64,000 bases of DNA from Gambelia wislizenii (lineage: Eukaryota; Chordata; Lepidosauria; Squamata; Crotaphytidae): contig JAUMIR010000002.1 of assembly GCA_030847615.1 (NCBI GenBank), forward strand, positions 322,181,386 through 322,245,385, read 5' to 3'. Within the stretch, counting starts at the first letter, position 1; every line of letters starts with the position of its first letter. A program made the translations under genes and the position numbers. Positions 12,701 through 26,300 of the stretch are shown here, in pieces. The notes below the pieces were generated by a model. The model saw only the letters and a program-made list of their open reading frames with translations. It did no database searches and was not told the DNA's origin.

Positions 12701-15700
12701 TTTTTATATACTCTTGGCTTTAACTGTTATTTAATTCTAAAACTTCCATCTTCGGGTGATTTACCCTTTCTTATAATATTCCGCTACCTTGTAGTTCACC
12801 CTTGTTAACCCAAAAATCTGTCACCTGTTTCCATTCCTCTTTCCATTTGCTTTCTTTTTCTGTTTTCTGTTTCTTAGTTTATTTGTTAATATGTCTAGTT
12901 CCAGCAACTTTATCAACCTACTTTTCCATTCGTGTAATGTCGGGTGCTCTTTCACTTTCATTTGCAAAATATCTTTAATTAAATCATGGATCTGTAAATC
13001 AAATTTTTTAATCTTGGTACAGTACCACCACATGTGCATCATTGTACCTCGATGTTTCCCACATTTCCAGCAATTACTTGAAGTCGTCTTGTTCATTTTA
13101 TTAATCCTCGATGGTGTATAGTACCACCTGTGGGTCATTTTAATGTAATTTTCTTTTAAATTTTGAGCTGTGGTAAATGCAAATGATCTTTTCCTGGCTT
13201 TCTCCCATTCATCTATACTTATGGGATTACCAATATCTTCCATCCACTTTAACATAGCCTGGCATTTCTTTTAATGCCCCTGGAGTAAAAGCAATGCATA
13301 GGAGGGTGGAGTACTGGGGAAACGGCCTAGTTTGGAGAGGTAGAACAGAGACAACAGCTTTCTTTGTAAAGTGCTTTACTAAAAAAAAGCCCTTCTGGGG
13401 AAGGCTGTAGTAGTACACTGACAGGACAGTGACTTTGAATGTGGAAGGTCCCTGTCGTCATCAGGTAAGGATGGGGAAGTCCATATTGGAAACCTTTGGT
13501 TGCAAGCCAGTGAAACCTGAAATCTAGTGCCATTTGATATAGACCAGCATCCTCCCTAAACTTCCAGATTTGTTGTACTACAAGTCCATAACCTCAGTCA
13601 GCACATCTATTAGAATGATAGGTACTTTAATCAATACAGCCAGAGGATGCTAAATTGAAGAAGTATGATGTACGCAACACTAGAAAAACCATTGGTTTCC
13701 TGTGTTCCTGTCCAAATAAAACAGGCCTTCAGAACTATAGCTGGGCTCCACATCATGCCTCTCCTACTTCTCTCTTATCAGCATGCAGAAAGGACCACTA
13801 GAATTGTCACTGTTAAACAAGACCACTAGCAAGGTAACTTCCTTTCAAGGCAGCTGGCAAAGGCAGCTTTCTGTTTCAGGAAGCCTTTTCAGACGTCCAC
13901 TCCTGACTGTTGGAAGGTTCCTTGGGTTTCTGTGGACTATGGAGTCCCAGGTATGTGCCCTATGTTCCAACTGTATCCAAATCTTCTAGGTGTTGTGAGA
14001 GAGAATAGTAAAAAAAGCACCCACACTTAAAAGGTTGGAGGTAAAGTACTTGAAGATATAACCAATCCGTGGCTGGGTGATCCACGTGGTGAGAATCACC
14101 TCCAATACCCAGAGGCTCCAATATCAGTGCAACATAGTTTTATTTGTTTCTCAGGAACAATGCATTTATACTGTGATGCTACAGCAATTTCTCTTCTAAC
14201 CAACCAATACAATGTTGCCATCACTACAAATTGTGTATGGATCTACTGCTTTTTTTTGAAGTATACTTTGTTTTCTCATGTTCCCCATATTTCCTCAGGT
14301 GGGTTTATTCAAGAACAATTCAGCCAGAAGGATTTAAATAGCAAGACCATACTGTATGTCATTGACCCTTATGCGGAGAGGAATTCAGATGAACTGGAGA
14401 TTCAAGTTACTGATCCTGAAGGAAACTCTGCTGACCCTCAGAGGTAATTTATGAGCTTCCTTTTTAATCAACACCATCATTCCTTGTTCCCAGCAGGTTT
14501 CCTTTCTTAAGTGAGAACCATTGCACACTATTTTGAAAGAGAGATGATGCAATGGATGGATCACAGTTAAAAGCAAAATAAGTAAGTAAATGTGGCTTCT
14601 TTGAAAGCAAGAAACTTGTGCCTAGGCAGTAGTTGCTGAGTTGATTCACAACAAACAGACAGACAGACAGACAAATGCTTAGCACTTTGATAGGTTTCAA
14701 AGGCTTTTGCACACTTCCTTGTCATTAACTGCTGTCAAGTCGATGAATGAAAGACTTCCAAGTCACCCTCTCATCAACCCTGCTCAGGTCCTGCAGACCC
14801 AGGGCTGTGGCTTCCCTGATTTAATCTATCTGTCTGTAATGTTGGCTTCCTCTTTTCTTACAGCCTTCTACCTTACCAAGCATTATAGTCTTTTCTAGTG
14901 AGTCTTCTCATACTATGTCCAAAATACAACAGTCTCCATTTAGTCATCTTGGCTTATAAGGCACATTCAGGCTTGATTTGCACTAGGACCCATTTATTTG
15001 TCTTTTTGGCAATCCATGGTGAATTTTTCTCCAGCACCACATTTCAAATGAGTTGATTTTCTTCCTGTCAGCTTTCTTCACTGCCCAGCTTTACAGTAGT
15101 AATACATACAGTTGTAATCAAAATTATTCAGCTCCCATTGCAAATCAGGTTTATTGTCAAAACTTACAGACTTTTAGCTGTTTGCAATGAACAAATCAAA
15201 CAAAAGCAATTGAAATAGCTCAACACAATGAATGCTTCAAGTGGTTTAAGTGTCCCTGGCTTAAGTCCAGAGTTCTTCTGGTTCCCAATCAATTAGGCTT
15301 ATTAGTGCAAATCTATTTTTACATTAGCTTTAAATTCTACTGGGATAGCCTTCAGGTTGTAGTTTGGCACAATGGTTGGCTTAGTGTTCTTCTTTAGCTT
15401 TACTCTAATTTTGATATTAGCAGTTCATGATCTGTTCCACAATCTGCTCCTGGTCTTGTTTTTGGAGAGAAAATGGAGCATCTCCATCTTCTGCTTCCAA
15501 TTATATAGTCTATTTGATTTCTACATTAGCTATCAGGTAATGTCCATGTATACAGTCACCTCTTCAGTTGCTTGAAGAATGTGTTTGTGATGAACAAACT
15601 GTTGGCCTCACAAAATTCAATCAGTCGCTATTCTGCTTCATTTCTTGATCCTATGCCAATTTCCCCAACAATCTTAGATTCTGATTTCTTTCACATTCCA

Positions 15701-17263
15701 ATTGCCTATGATTAACAAGAAGCCCTGTTTTGGTGTGTGGTCAATTTCCTCCTGGACTCTAGCACAGAATCTTTTTTCTTCTGCTTCTGTAGTTGGAGCA
15801 TAAACTTGGATTATGGTTATATTGATAGGATTTCCCTGAAGTCTTATTGATATCATATGATCAGACTTTGTGTTATATCCCTTGACTGCTTTTGCTACAT
15901 CTCTCCTCACTATTAATGCCATCCCATTTCTTCTTAGATTTTCATTTCCTGAATAAAACACTGTGTGATTATCTGACTCAAAATATCCCATTCCTGGCCA
16001 CTTTAGCTCACTCACCTCAAGTACTGCAATGTTTATAAGTTCTATTTCTTGTTTTACCATATCTAGCTTCTTCTGATCCATGCTTCTCACTTTTGGACTT
16101 TCCTTTAATCTCTGAGCATGTCAACAGCTGAAGTCCTTTTGGCTTGAGACCAGTTGCATCATTAGCTACAGGGCTACTCATAGTTCTCCTTTGCTATAAC
16201 CCAGTAGCTCACTGAGTGTCATCCGACCTCGGAGTTTCATCTTCTAGCACTATCTCTTGTTTTGTTTTGGATTGACTCATCATAGGGTTTTTATAGTAAA
16301 AGAGATTCAAAAGGGGTTTACTGCCTTCTTTTGTGAAGTACAAACTAATGTTAGCTATGGGGCTAACACTCTGAGAGATCCTCCACCAGTGTCACCCCCC
16401 ACTACTACTACTGCCCAGTAGCTGCTTGGCACATTTAGCTGCAATGTGACAAATTAGCAGGCTATTCACAGTGTAGCATCTTACTCATTTTCTTGAACAT
16501 GGATATTAGGAAAGATGCATCTATTCCCCACTCAAAATTAACTTTAAGAAGGAGCTAAGCTCTAAAGAAGTCTTGGCAAGAAAACTCTATGATAGAGTAA
16601 TTTGAAATCTACTTGAAGGCATGTAACAACAACAAAAACTCTTGAGGAAGGAGCTAGCACACTCCAGACTTTCGGGTTTTTTAACCTGGGCATCCCAGAA
16701 AGGCAGAGCTGAGTACAATCTCTGTTTAGAAACACTTAATAGAAAATAAGGCATGAAAAACAGTTGGAGTATATGAAATGTTAGTTTCCATGTTTTTCAT
16801 ATTCATACTTTAAATTCTAAAAGTTGCCTATCTTACGTACAGTACAAATACACATGGATATACAATATGAATGCAATACACACAGCATGGCTAGTAAAGT
16901 GCTGGAATTAGCATTATTTCTTGTTTTGTATCCTCCCATTAAGAGTCTAAAGACCCTGAAGGCACCAGATCCCACCTAATTTTAGAAGCTACACATGGTC
17001 AGGCCTGATTAGCTCTTGGATGGGGGACTGCCAGGGAATACCAGGTACTGTAGGTTATATTTCAGAGGCAGGCAATGGTGAACCATCTCTGAGTACTCCT
17101 TGACTAAGAAAATCCTACAAAATTTAAAAGGTCACCATAAGTTGACAGGCAACTTTAAGGCATGTGTATACATCCTGCCACTTCTCAATAACCCTCAAAA
17201 TATCCGATTCCTGTCCACTTTAGCTCACTCACCCCAAGTATTGCAATGTTTATATGTTCCATC

Positions 17264-17311
<48 letters not shown>

Positions 17312-20300
17312 TCCTATGTCTAGCTTCCCTGATTCATGCTTCTCACAATCCACATTTCTATAATATGTGTTGTGCAGTTTCGAACTTTCCTTTCCCCACT
17401 GAGGATTCAACAGCTGAAAGCTCTTTGCGTGAGCCACAAGGCTATCCATAGTTGTCCTTTGCTGTACTCCAGTAGCTTGTTGAGTATCTTCCAATGCATA
17501 ATATAATTATAATTCATTGCACACATTATATCATTATATTTCAGAGCTTAGAAAAATTAGTTTTTTGGACTACTGCTCCTAAAATTCCATAATCATCATG
17601 GCTTGGAAAAAAAAATAACAACCAGTCCCTGCAAATCCATGTTGCAGAGCATCTAGTCAGAGGAAGCGAGATGGATGTATTCCCTCTCACACAAACACCC
17701 ACCCCGGTTCTACAGCAACACAGACAATGCCTTAAAGTTTGCCTATCTGTAAAAGAAAATCAATTGGTTCAAGAAGAACTATTGGCTTCAATTATTTAGT
17801 TTCTCTCGAAACTTGGAAATCTGTTGCTATTTCAGAATGAGGGATAAAGGAGAGAGATCATTATCTAACATCTATATGTTTAGCTCTGGAACCTGTTTTC
17901 ATTGCTGGATATTAGTTGGAACTTTTGCTGTAATGACAAGAAAGCTGTAGGTTCAAGGGCAGGCTTCACCAATGTAATGTCCTCCAGTTGTGCTGGCAAC
18001 CACTCCCAGAATATCCTAGCCAGTTTGGCTGGCTGAGGGGTGGCAAAAGCAGTGGGGCAACACATTTAGAGGGAAGGATGTCTTGAACATATACTGTCTA
18101 TCTTTCCCTAATCACCCAAACATCTGTGATTGAGAAGGAGGATTTCAGCATCAGAAGATGTTGCTTCCAGACAGATTTTAGATGTAGCATTTTTTGCATT
18201 TATATATGGATATTAAATACCCACTTTGCATAAAGATGCACTGGATTGTGATTCAAATGAATCAAACTCATTTTCACAGTGTATGTACCATGTACATTTT
18301 GGCTATAATCTTATAAGCATTTACATGGGAGTAAGTGAATTCAGTATGGTTTATGTCTAAGTAGAACTGTGCCTTGTTATTCTCTTTTCCTATTAAGATT
18401 TGACTCTTCTTCAGCATTGTAGCTATGGTTCAGAGACTTTGTGGAACATGAGAGGGGGCACATAAGCACTTTTTCCATTGGGAAATATGATAGAAATACT
18501 GTAACATAGATGATTGCAGTGATTAATTATGTTCCTGCTAAAAGAGAAGAAGTTTTACTATAAATTGGTAGGTACTGAGGCAAATTCCACTGCTTAGTTG
18601 TGAATAGGAAAGTTGCACTTGGATGCACCTTTCAGCAGCTAGATGTCACTCTAGATCTAAGTTGGTAACAAGTACAGTGTATGAAAAAATTTTCAACTAG
18701 GTTTTTAGAACTTCAAGCAATGAGAGTGTAATCGAGATTACTTTAAACCTATAGCTTTTCCTCCCTCTAACAGTAATTCAGTAAGAGCCATCTGTAAACG
18801 TTCTCTTTACTATGGCAATCACAAAGAGGGAAGCACTGCAAACCCAACTACAGTTGGACCCCCATATCCACTGATTCATTATCCACGGGACACAAAACAG
18901 CACACGTACCATAGAGTCTTCCTAGAAAATGTGTCCTCTCTAGCCATTTTCTCAGTCCTCCAAGGCAACTCTATGGCATTTTAAACCGGAAGTCCCTTTA
19001 TTTTCAATGGTGTTCACTATTATCTGCGGTTTTTGGTATCGAATGTAAAAACAGTATTTGTTGGGTCTTAGTGCATTTTGAGTTGCCTTACATCCTCATT
19101 AGAGGATCACGGGTTTGTTTCAGCGTCCTCATTTCCATTCTTTAAAGTGGAGCAACTTTATTTACTAAGGGCGTCACTACACAGGGGGTAAAAATCTGAT
19201 TGAAAATTGGACTTCTTTGGCCCAGAGCTGCCCCACATGATATTCGGACCACTCTGGTCCAGATTTAAGTGCCACACCTACCTGGCCAAAATGTCTGGAT
19301 CTCCTCACTGGATGTTTACCCCCTGCTGTAGGTACGCTACTGCTGCCAAGACAGGCACCTCTTCCCAAAGGACTTCATGCATATTTTTTAACAAGGCAGA
19401 CCCCCGGCATGTGGCCACTTGTTCTGAGGGTCAGAGAGAGCAGCTCAGGACAACAAGCACCACCATTTTTTCTCCTCCTCACCATTGCTGCCACTGGCTC
19501 TGCCTTTCCGGTGCATAGTGAGTGAATGACTGTGCTGGGAAGGCAGAGCCAGCGGTGGCAGCCCTGAGGAGGTGATAAAATGGCAGCTCCTGTCAGGCAG
19601 CGCTTGCTCTGCCTTCCCACCCCCCAAATCCATTGTGGATCCTTTATCCACTTTACAGTTTCCAGCAAACTCTGGAGAAAACTGCAAATCTTTCAAAACT
19701 GGGGTTTAGGCAGTATACCCTGAGTCTGGTGCAGATAGGGCCACATGTCATATGTCACTATTGCGGGATAGATTCGGGAAGGGGGGGTTCAGATTTTATC
19801 ACTAGTGTAGACAAAGCCTAAAAGAGGAATACTTTTAATGTTTGTATCCTGAAAAAGGAATGGATGCTGTACTTTTTCTTTGTGTTTCATAGCATGGAAA
19901 CATTACTTTTTCATCTACAACCCAGTGTCTTGGGATTCTGGAAGTTGTAGTCCAAAATGTAACTCTTCTTATTGCTGACTATTGTTATAGTCTCTTTGGA
20001 TGTGGGGAGGGGGGGCTGCTGTTCAGCAAATACTTTTTTCCAACACTTATTCTAATTGCTATGTGTTATATCTGTACTGTGGTAACCAGGAGATAAATTG
20101 GGGGTATATTTGTGAAGAAGGGCTCAGATTCTAGAAAGAAATAAAATTAAACACTTATCTTTTGATATCCTGTGTTTAAAAACAAATATATATAAGTAAA
20201 ACAAAAAAAGGGACAAAATTCTGTTTCATATGTGAGAGTGATTTCTTTCCTCTTTGACTATTCTTTCTTGGCTTATTAGAATTTGAAATAATATGAGACA

Positions 20301-23300
20301 GCAGGAATCTGTTGGATACTGAAGTGGAGATGATGATGATGATGATGATGATGTAAGGATTAAGTAAAAAGGATAAGTGCTGCAGCATCTTTTGCTGCTG
20401 GAACTGCAGTTGACAGCTTAACCCAGTCATACTGTAAACCTGAAGCCACAGTAACAGAAAACTTGCTTCTGTTGAGCTTTTTTGGTTAGCTGTTTGTGTG
20501 CTGAAAACAAGAGTGACTTGAAGAAGCTTAGATATGATGCTAAAATTGTATTACCAAGCAGATAATGTATCTTGAGAAGCTGATTGGGTAAAAGTGATTT
20601 TGGGGAGAGTCTATAAAGTTTATGTTTGAGACTGTATATGCATGCTTGTCATTGCATGGAGTTGTGGTTGTTTACCATAAAGCTCTCCATATGTGCATGA
20701 ACAATAAAACTGGGTTTAGATTGATCCTCCATGTGACATGTTTGAGCTCCAAGGAAAGGACCCTATGAAAGGGGCCCCAAGTGGCAGATCCCACATCAGT
20801 ATTAACTTTAGTCAAATTGAACCAGGCTTTTAGGAAGGAGAAAGTGAGTGGGCATAAGGTCTCGAGCATATATCCAGACCCTGGAAATGTTTAGCTGCCA
20901 GAATCCTCTAGCCAGTATGGCTGCTACCCATGCTGGCTGAGGGATTCTGGTAGTTGTAGTCCAAAGATGCAGTCTTTACCAACTCTGCCTGTCTCATCAT
21001 TATCTCTTTTTGAGCATATGGATGGAACCTATGGAAGGATGTTGCTTCAGTTCCATAGCTGAGCACTAGATGTCACTGTTTTCAGCTAATTTTTCAATAA
21101 AGGATAATAATTTTATACAGAATGGCTGAAAATCTTACAGCCATTCCAAATATGGATGGGAATGTTATTTATGCTTCATCTTTATGCTACAGATGATGCA
21201 ACACATTGTTATTTACCTCATGTTGCCACTGCTGAACAATTTTTTTAAAAAAATAAATAAATCAAAGGTGCGCTCTTCCACTTTAACAAAGAAGCAAAAA
21301 AAAAAAAGTTATTTTCTCACTGTAGAGCATGATCGCTATAGCAAAAATCCAACATGGTAGTTTTGGGTGCTTGCCTTATTAGCAAGCTCCGCCCTTGCAT
21401 ACATCCCTGACCAATCAGCTTTCCAGTTCTGCTCTTATCGAGAATGTGTACCAAAGTGAATTGGTTGTCCTAATGAGCGGGAATGTATATCCCCTGCAGA
21501 GCTTTTTTAAAAATACTGGTTTTGGTGGTTTGGGCCCCCTCCTTCCGAATACGGCAGATTGATGCAGGATCTCATTAAGACAAATCCTATTCTCCTCAAA
21601 TTCTATGAGGAGTATTTTCGCTACATACACAACCTCAGTGTGATTAAAATTCTTTACAGTTTAAGGACTTTTTCAGACAAGTAAAATGCAGCGCTGCAGC
21701 CTCGCAATGTGGCGAGGCTGCTTGCGCTGCATTTTCCTTGTCCGAAAAAGTTCTAAGGTAGCAGAAGAGAACATTTGGACAGCTACAAAATGAATCCTTC
21801 ACTAGAAAGAACAAATCTGACTTTTACAGAAGGATCAGAAACATTTTCCTATTAGGTTCAAAGCTTTAAGGCATTTTTTATAACAACAACAACAACAACA
21901 TTTATTTATTTATTTATTTATTTATTACCTGCTTCTCCCCATGGATTGAGGTGGGAAACAACAGATTTACACATACCTAATATCAGTTAAAATACATATT
22001 GATTAAAATACATTAACCCATTAAAACACATAATATCAGCTTAAAAACAAATCAAATCAATCCATTATTAGCCAGAGTTGTGCAGACTGAAGCTAAACAG
22101 ATGGTTGTTTTCTTATCTTCAGTGGAAAAACCAGGGTCAACCCTGTTATGTGCTAAAGTGAAGCAGCTGCCTCAAATGGCAGATGTTGAGGGGCAGGGAA
22201 AACATATCTATCTGTGCTGTGCAGCATCTTGTGGCCCCTGAAACCACTTGATTGCTCCCCAAAGTTCCTCAAACATCACCCTCAAACATCATTTTTATTT
22301 GGTGGGCAATTTCTGTCTGAAAACCACCCCATATCATGTGCAGATGCAGTGGTTTCTCTTCCTTCCTCCAGAAATCGAAGCCCAACTCCTTTCTTTCGCC
22401 ACCATCCCACACCCCTAAAGAAGAAGCTGAAAATAATATTTGGAAGTGCAGTGATGTCCCTTCTGGTGTACTATGCCAGTACAACCTGAGAGTGGGGTAG
22501 TGAAAAATGACCTCCACCTCCCACACAGTGGCCCAACCTTGCTCTGAGTGACTGCCATGGAGGACTTTGGGGTTGTCTAAATGGCAAAAATACCCTGAGG
22601 AGAATCCTACCCACCTTAATGGCATTCTGTGTTGTTCCGCCGTATTGTGAAGTGGGCAGGGGGGCAAAATGCCAAAAATTACATAGGAAAAGCTGGAGTT
22701 TAAAAAAAAACAAAACAGCAGGGGGGTGCCATTCCCCCTCGCTGAGATGAGCGATTCAATATGAATCACTTTCCCATATGAGAGGAAACACAAAGCTGAT
22801 TGGCCAGACAAGCACAGGGGGTGGGGCTTGCTAACAGGACACGCGCCCAGTGCACCCATGTTGGATTTTCACCTTAGCAAGTGAGTGCTAAGACAAGAAA
22901 ATGTTTTTTTTTAAAAAATAAAGGCAAAATATCACATGAGTGCAAATTGGAAATAGTTTTTTTTTTTAAAAAAAAAGTTCAGTGGCAGCAAATTAAGGTA
23001 GGTAAAAAGGAGAAATCACTTGTGGCTGCCGTCTTGACTTGCAGGCATGCAAAGCTTATGCCTGCAAAAAACAAACAAACAAACATTATGACAAATTGCA
23101 GCTACTGCAATTTGTCATTACTGCAGAGCCATCTGGGTTTTTTTGGGTTCGTATAGACAAGCTTGTCTCTTTTACAGTATGAAAGTAAGGGTTGTCTATA
23201 CAATGAAAATATTCCTCATAGAATTTGAGGAGAATACCTTTTGTCCCAACACGCTGTGAACAACATTTGTGGTATTTGGAAGGAGGGGGGCCTGAAAACT

Positions 23301-26300
23301 CCATCTACTGTGTGGGAAACGCCTTCACAGTTTTCCCTGAGGATTTTTGAATAATATGTGGGCTTGTGCATTGTCGCACATCTGGACATCCAATTCAGGA
23401 TGCTGCACATTCTTGGTGTGGGCAGAAGTGGAGAGCAGATTGGTCAGACGTGTGCAGGGGGTGGGCTTACTGGCAAGGAAGTTGCTTGAAGCACCATTTT
23501 TTATTTTCACATTATCAAGTGTGCACTTTTTTGCTGTGCTGAGGCAACCAAATAGCTTTTTATAAGCAGAATGTCTCACGTGCACCCCTTTGATTTACAA
23601 GTATATATAAAAAACCCCACTGTGCAGTGGCTACAACACATGTGGAGAATAATAAATAATGTGCTGTACTCTCAGCCACTGTCACCATTCATAGGCATGG
23701 CTGCGTGTGCACTTCAAGCGCTGATAGCTTCACATACAATAGATTTTGCCAAAAGACCATGGAGACAAAATGAGAACTGCTGCTAATTTGCGAACATGTG
23801 CATCAATCTGCATTATATCTTCTCGCCTAGACAAGCCCTAAGATTCAATAGCCAACTTGTCAGATTTTTTGCCTGGAGGCTGCAAAAAGTCTAGAGCTGG
23901 CCCTATTTATTATATTTTTATATCATTCTTACTCCAAGGAGCTTAAGTCAGTATAAATGATTTACTTTGCTTGCTTGTTTCTTCCTTTTTTTCTTTCCTT
24001 GGCTAAAAGAAAACCACACTGTCAAGTAGGCTTAACCCATAAAGACAGTTATCAAGTGTGCATCATGGCTGGTGGGATTCCAGGTTGTAAGTATGTGTAA
24101 GAGGAGGATGTTAAAATTAGGGCATTGCTGCCCAAATATGAATTTTGCTGCTGGGAATGAAATTTTCCTTCCGTCCTCAAATGTTTAGTATGGTAGATAA
24201 TGAGATATTGAAAATCATTCCTACCTAGAACACTTAAATTTGCTGTCTTCATATTCCTTTTGTAACTGCCTCCCCTTCTCTTTGGATGCCTAAATTGTAT
24301 TTCTCAAAGCTCAGCTGAAGTTTTAGGTTATTGCAATGCTAGAAATTTGGGGACAGAAGAAAAAATTCATGGGGGGGGGCAGAATTCTTATTTGGGAGAA
24401 GAATAACCTCATTTTGTCCCTTACTCCTGACTAAGTTCCTTAGTTCAAGGTTAGCACTACTTGTTTTTATATCAGATCAGAGGGTGAAAGTGAGATTTTC
24501 AAATGGTAGCCATGCAATAGCTTGAATAACTTATTGCCTTACCATACTCTGAAGAAAAGAGGCAAGGGAACGGGAACGTTCCATTTTCCACACTGCCTTA
24601 CCCCATGATGTTATCGTTCTTCTGGAGTTTTTTCATTCCAGTCCTGTGGAGACTAAGGTAAAACTGTGTCTTTTTGCTAATGGTTTTTTTCTAGTTAGCA
24701 AAAAGACGTGGTTTTACCTCGGTCCCCGATGGGACTGGAATGAAAAAATGACATGGCTATGCAGTAAGGCAACATGGAAGTTCCTGCTCCCTTGATGCTT
24801 TTCTTCAGAGTATGGTAAGGCTCTTAGCTAGCTAAAGGCTTATTGTTCTTCATCTCATGATATTTGATGACCACCAATGATCACATTCTTAGTTTGATAC
24901 TCAGACAAAGTGTTATCAGTTCAGCAACCTGGAACCAGATTACTGTGGCAAATATCTACTTTAAAACTGCGGGGGGGGGGGGAGTCTTTAAAAAAAAAAT
25001 ACTCCAGTCAGGAAAAAACATCACCAGGGCTCAGCTGTCTCATGATTTAGCTCTTCTGCAAAAGAACTAAGAAAACAGAAAAATAATAAATTTAGGGAAG
25101 ATTTTCTAAATTAGAAAAGAGGGAGAAAAATTCCCCTTTTCTCTAGCCCCAAGGGCCATTAAAAAAAAGACATTGTGAAATTAGCTTATAGCTGGGGCTG
25201 GAGAAAAAAGAATTACACCAAATACCAAAATCTGTGGATGCTCAAGTCCCATTATATACAATGATGTAATAAAATGGTGTCCCTTATACAAAATGGCATA
25301 ATCAAGGTTTACTTTTTCAATATTTGGGTGTGTGGATGGGTATGTGTGGAATATTTTCAAGCTGTGGATGGTAGAATCTGTGGATGGAGCAGCCATGGAT
25401 ACAGAGGGCCGACTGTATATTTTTTCCTCTTTGTATTACACTAGAAATAACTGAAATTAATTGCTGACTTGATGCAGCATTGCCTCTTTCTCTACAGTTA
25501 GTATCCTTTGATTCAGTATCATCGCTGTTCTAGCTTGATCCCATGTTTTTATGTAGAAGCTCACTAACATATCAAATGGACAGGTTTTGGTTCTCACTTA
25601 TGTATATGCCCTAAGTAGTGCTCTAAACATACTTAAAACATGGGAGCAGCTGTGACTACTTTGTGGCGAGGGAACTGTATCCTTTGCCTGCTCAGACACT
25701 TTTATCTCCATGAATACACATTGCAGTTCTCAAGACAATGCTTATGTGTGAAGACACATACAGGCTTAGCTCTGTTAAGCTTGTGCTCAAATTAGTCAGT
25801 CTTTAAGATGCCACAAGTCTCCATATTTCTACAGTGAAACAGATTAATATGACTCACTCCCTCGCTCTTTCAAAATCCCTAAGACAACACCTTGGTAGAA
25901 AACTGTGTTTGTACTGACAACAAACAGAGAAGAGATTGTACCTGTCTCAAATCTTCAGCATCAGGAATTTCTTGGAGGATTCCTATGGAGATTTCCCCAC
26001 TACAGGGTTTTCTTTCTCCCTCCCCCAACAGGCTGGAACTGAAATGGTCCAAAATTGAAATGCAACAGGATACTTATGAAGTCTGTGAAAATGTGGGGAT
26101 GCTGCCTTTGAAAATCATCCGATCAGGTCACACCACCGATTCAGCTTTTGTGGCAGTGAAGGTAATATTATCACAAATGAATAATATTTGGTTGAAAAGA
26201 GAGCACAGTCTAAGGATCTGTTTCCTGGTTTGCTATGTTTTTGCAGCATTTTATTAACCTAACCATACAATTAGATATATGTACTGTCAGTAATAAAAAA

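Noticed and set aside
16940..17055. 5S rRNA gene
   Set aside because: It has many substitutions from 5S rRNA and is fused to a retroposon tail, so a SINE is the better reading.
22269..22859. 196-aa open frame on the minus strand
   Set aside because: It has no recognisable domain and lies partly over a hAT-like element; composition and surroundings do not look coding.
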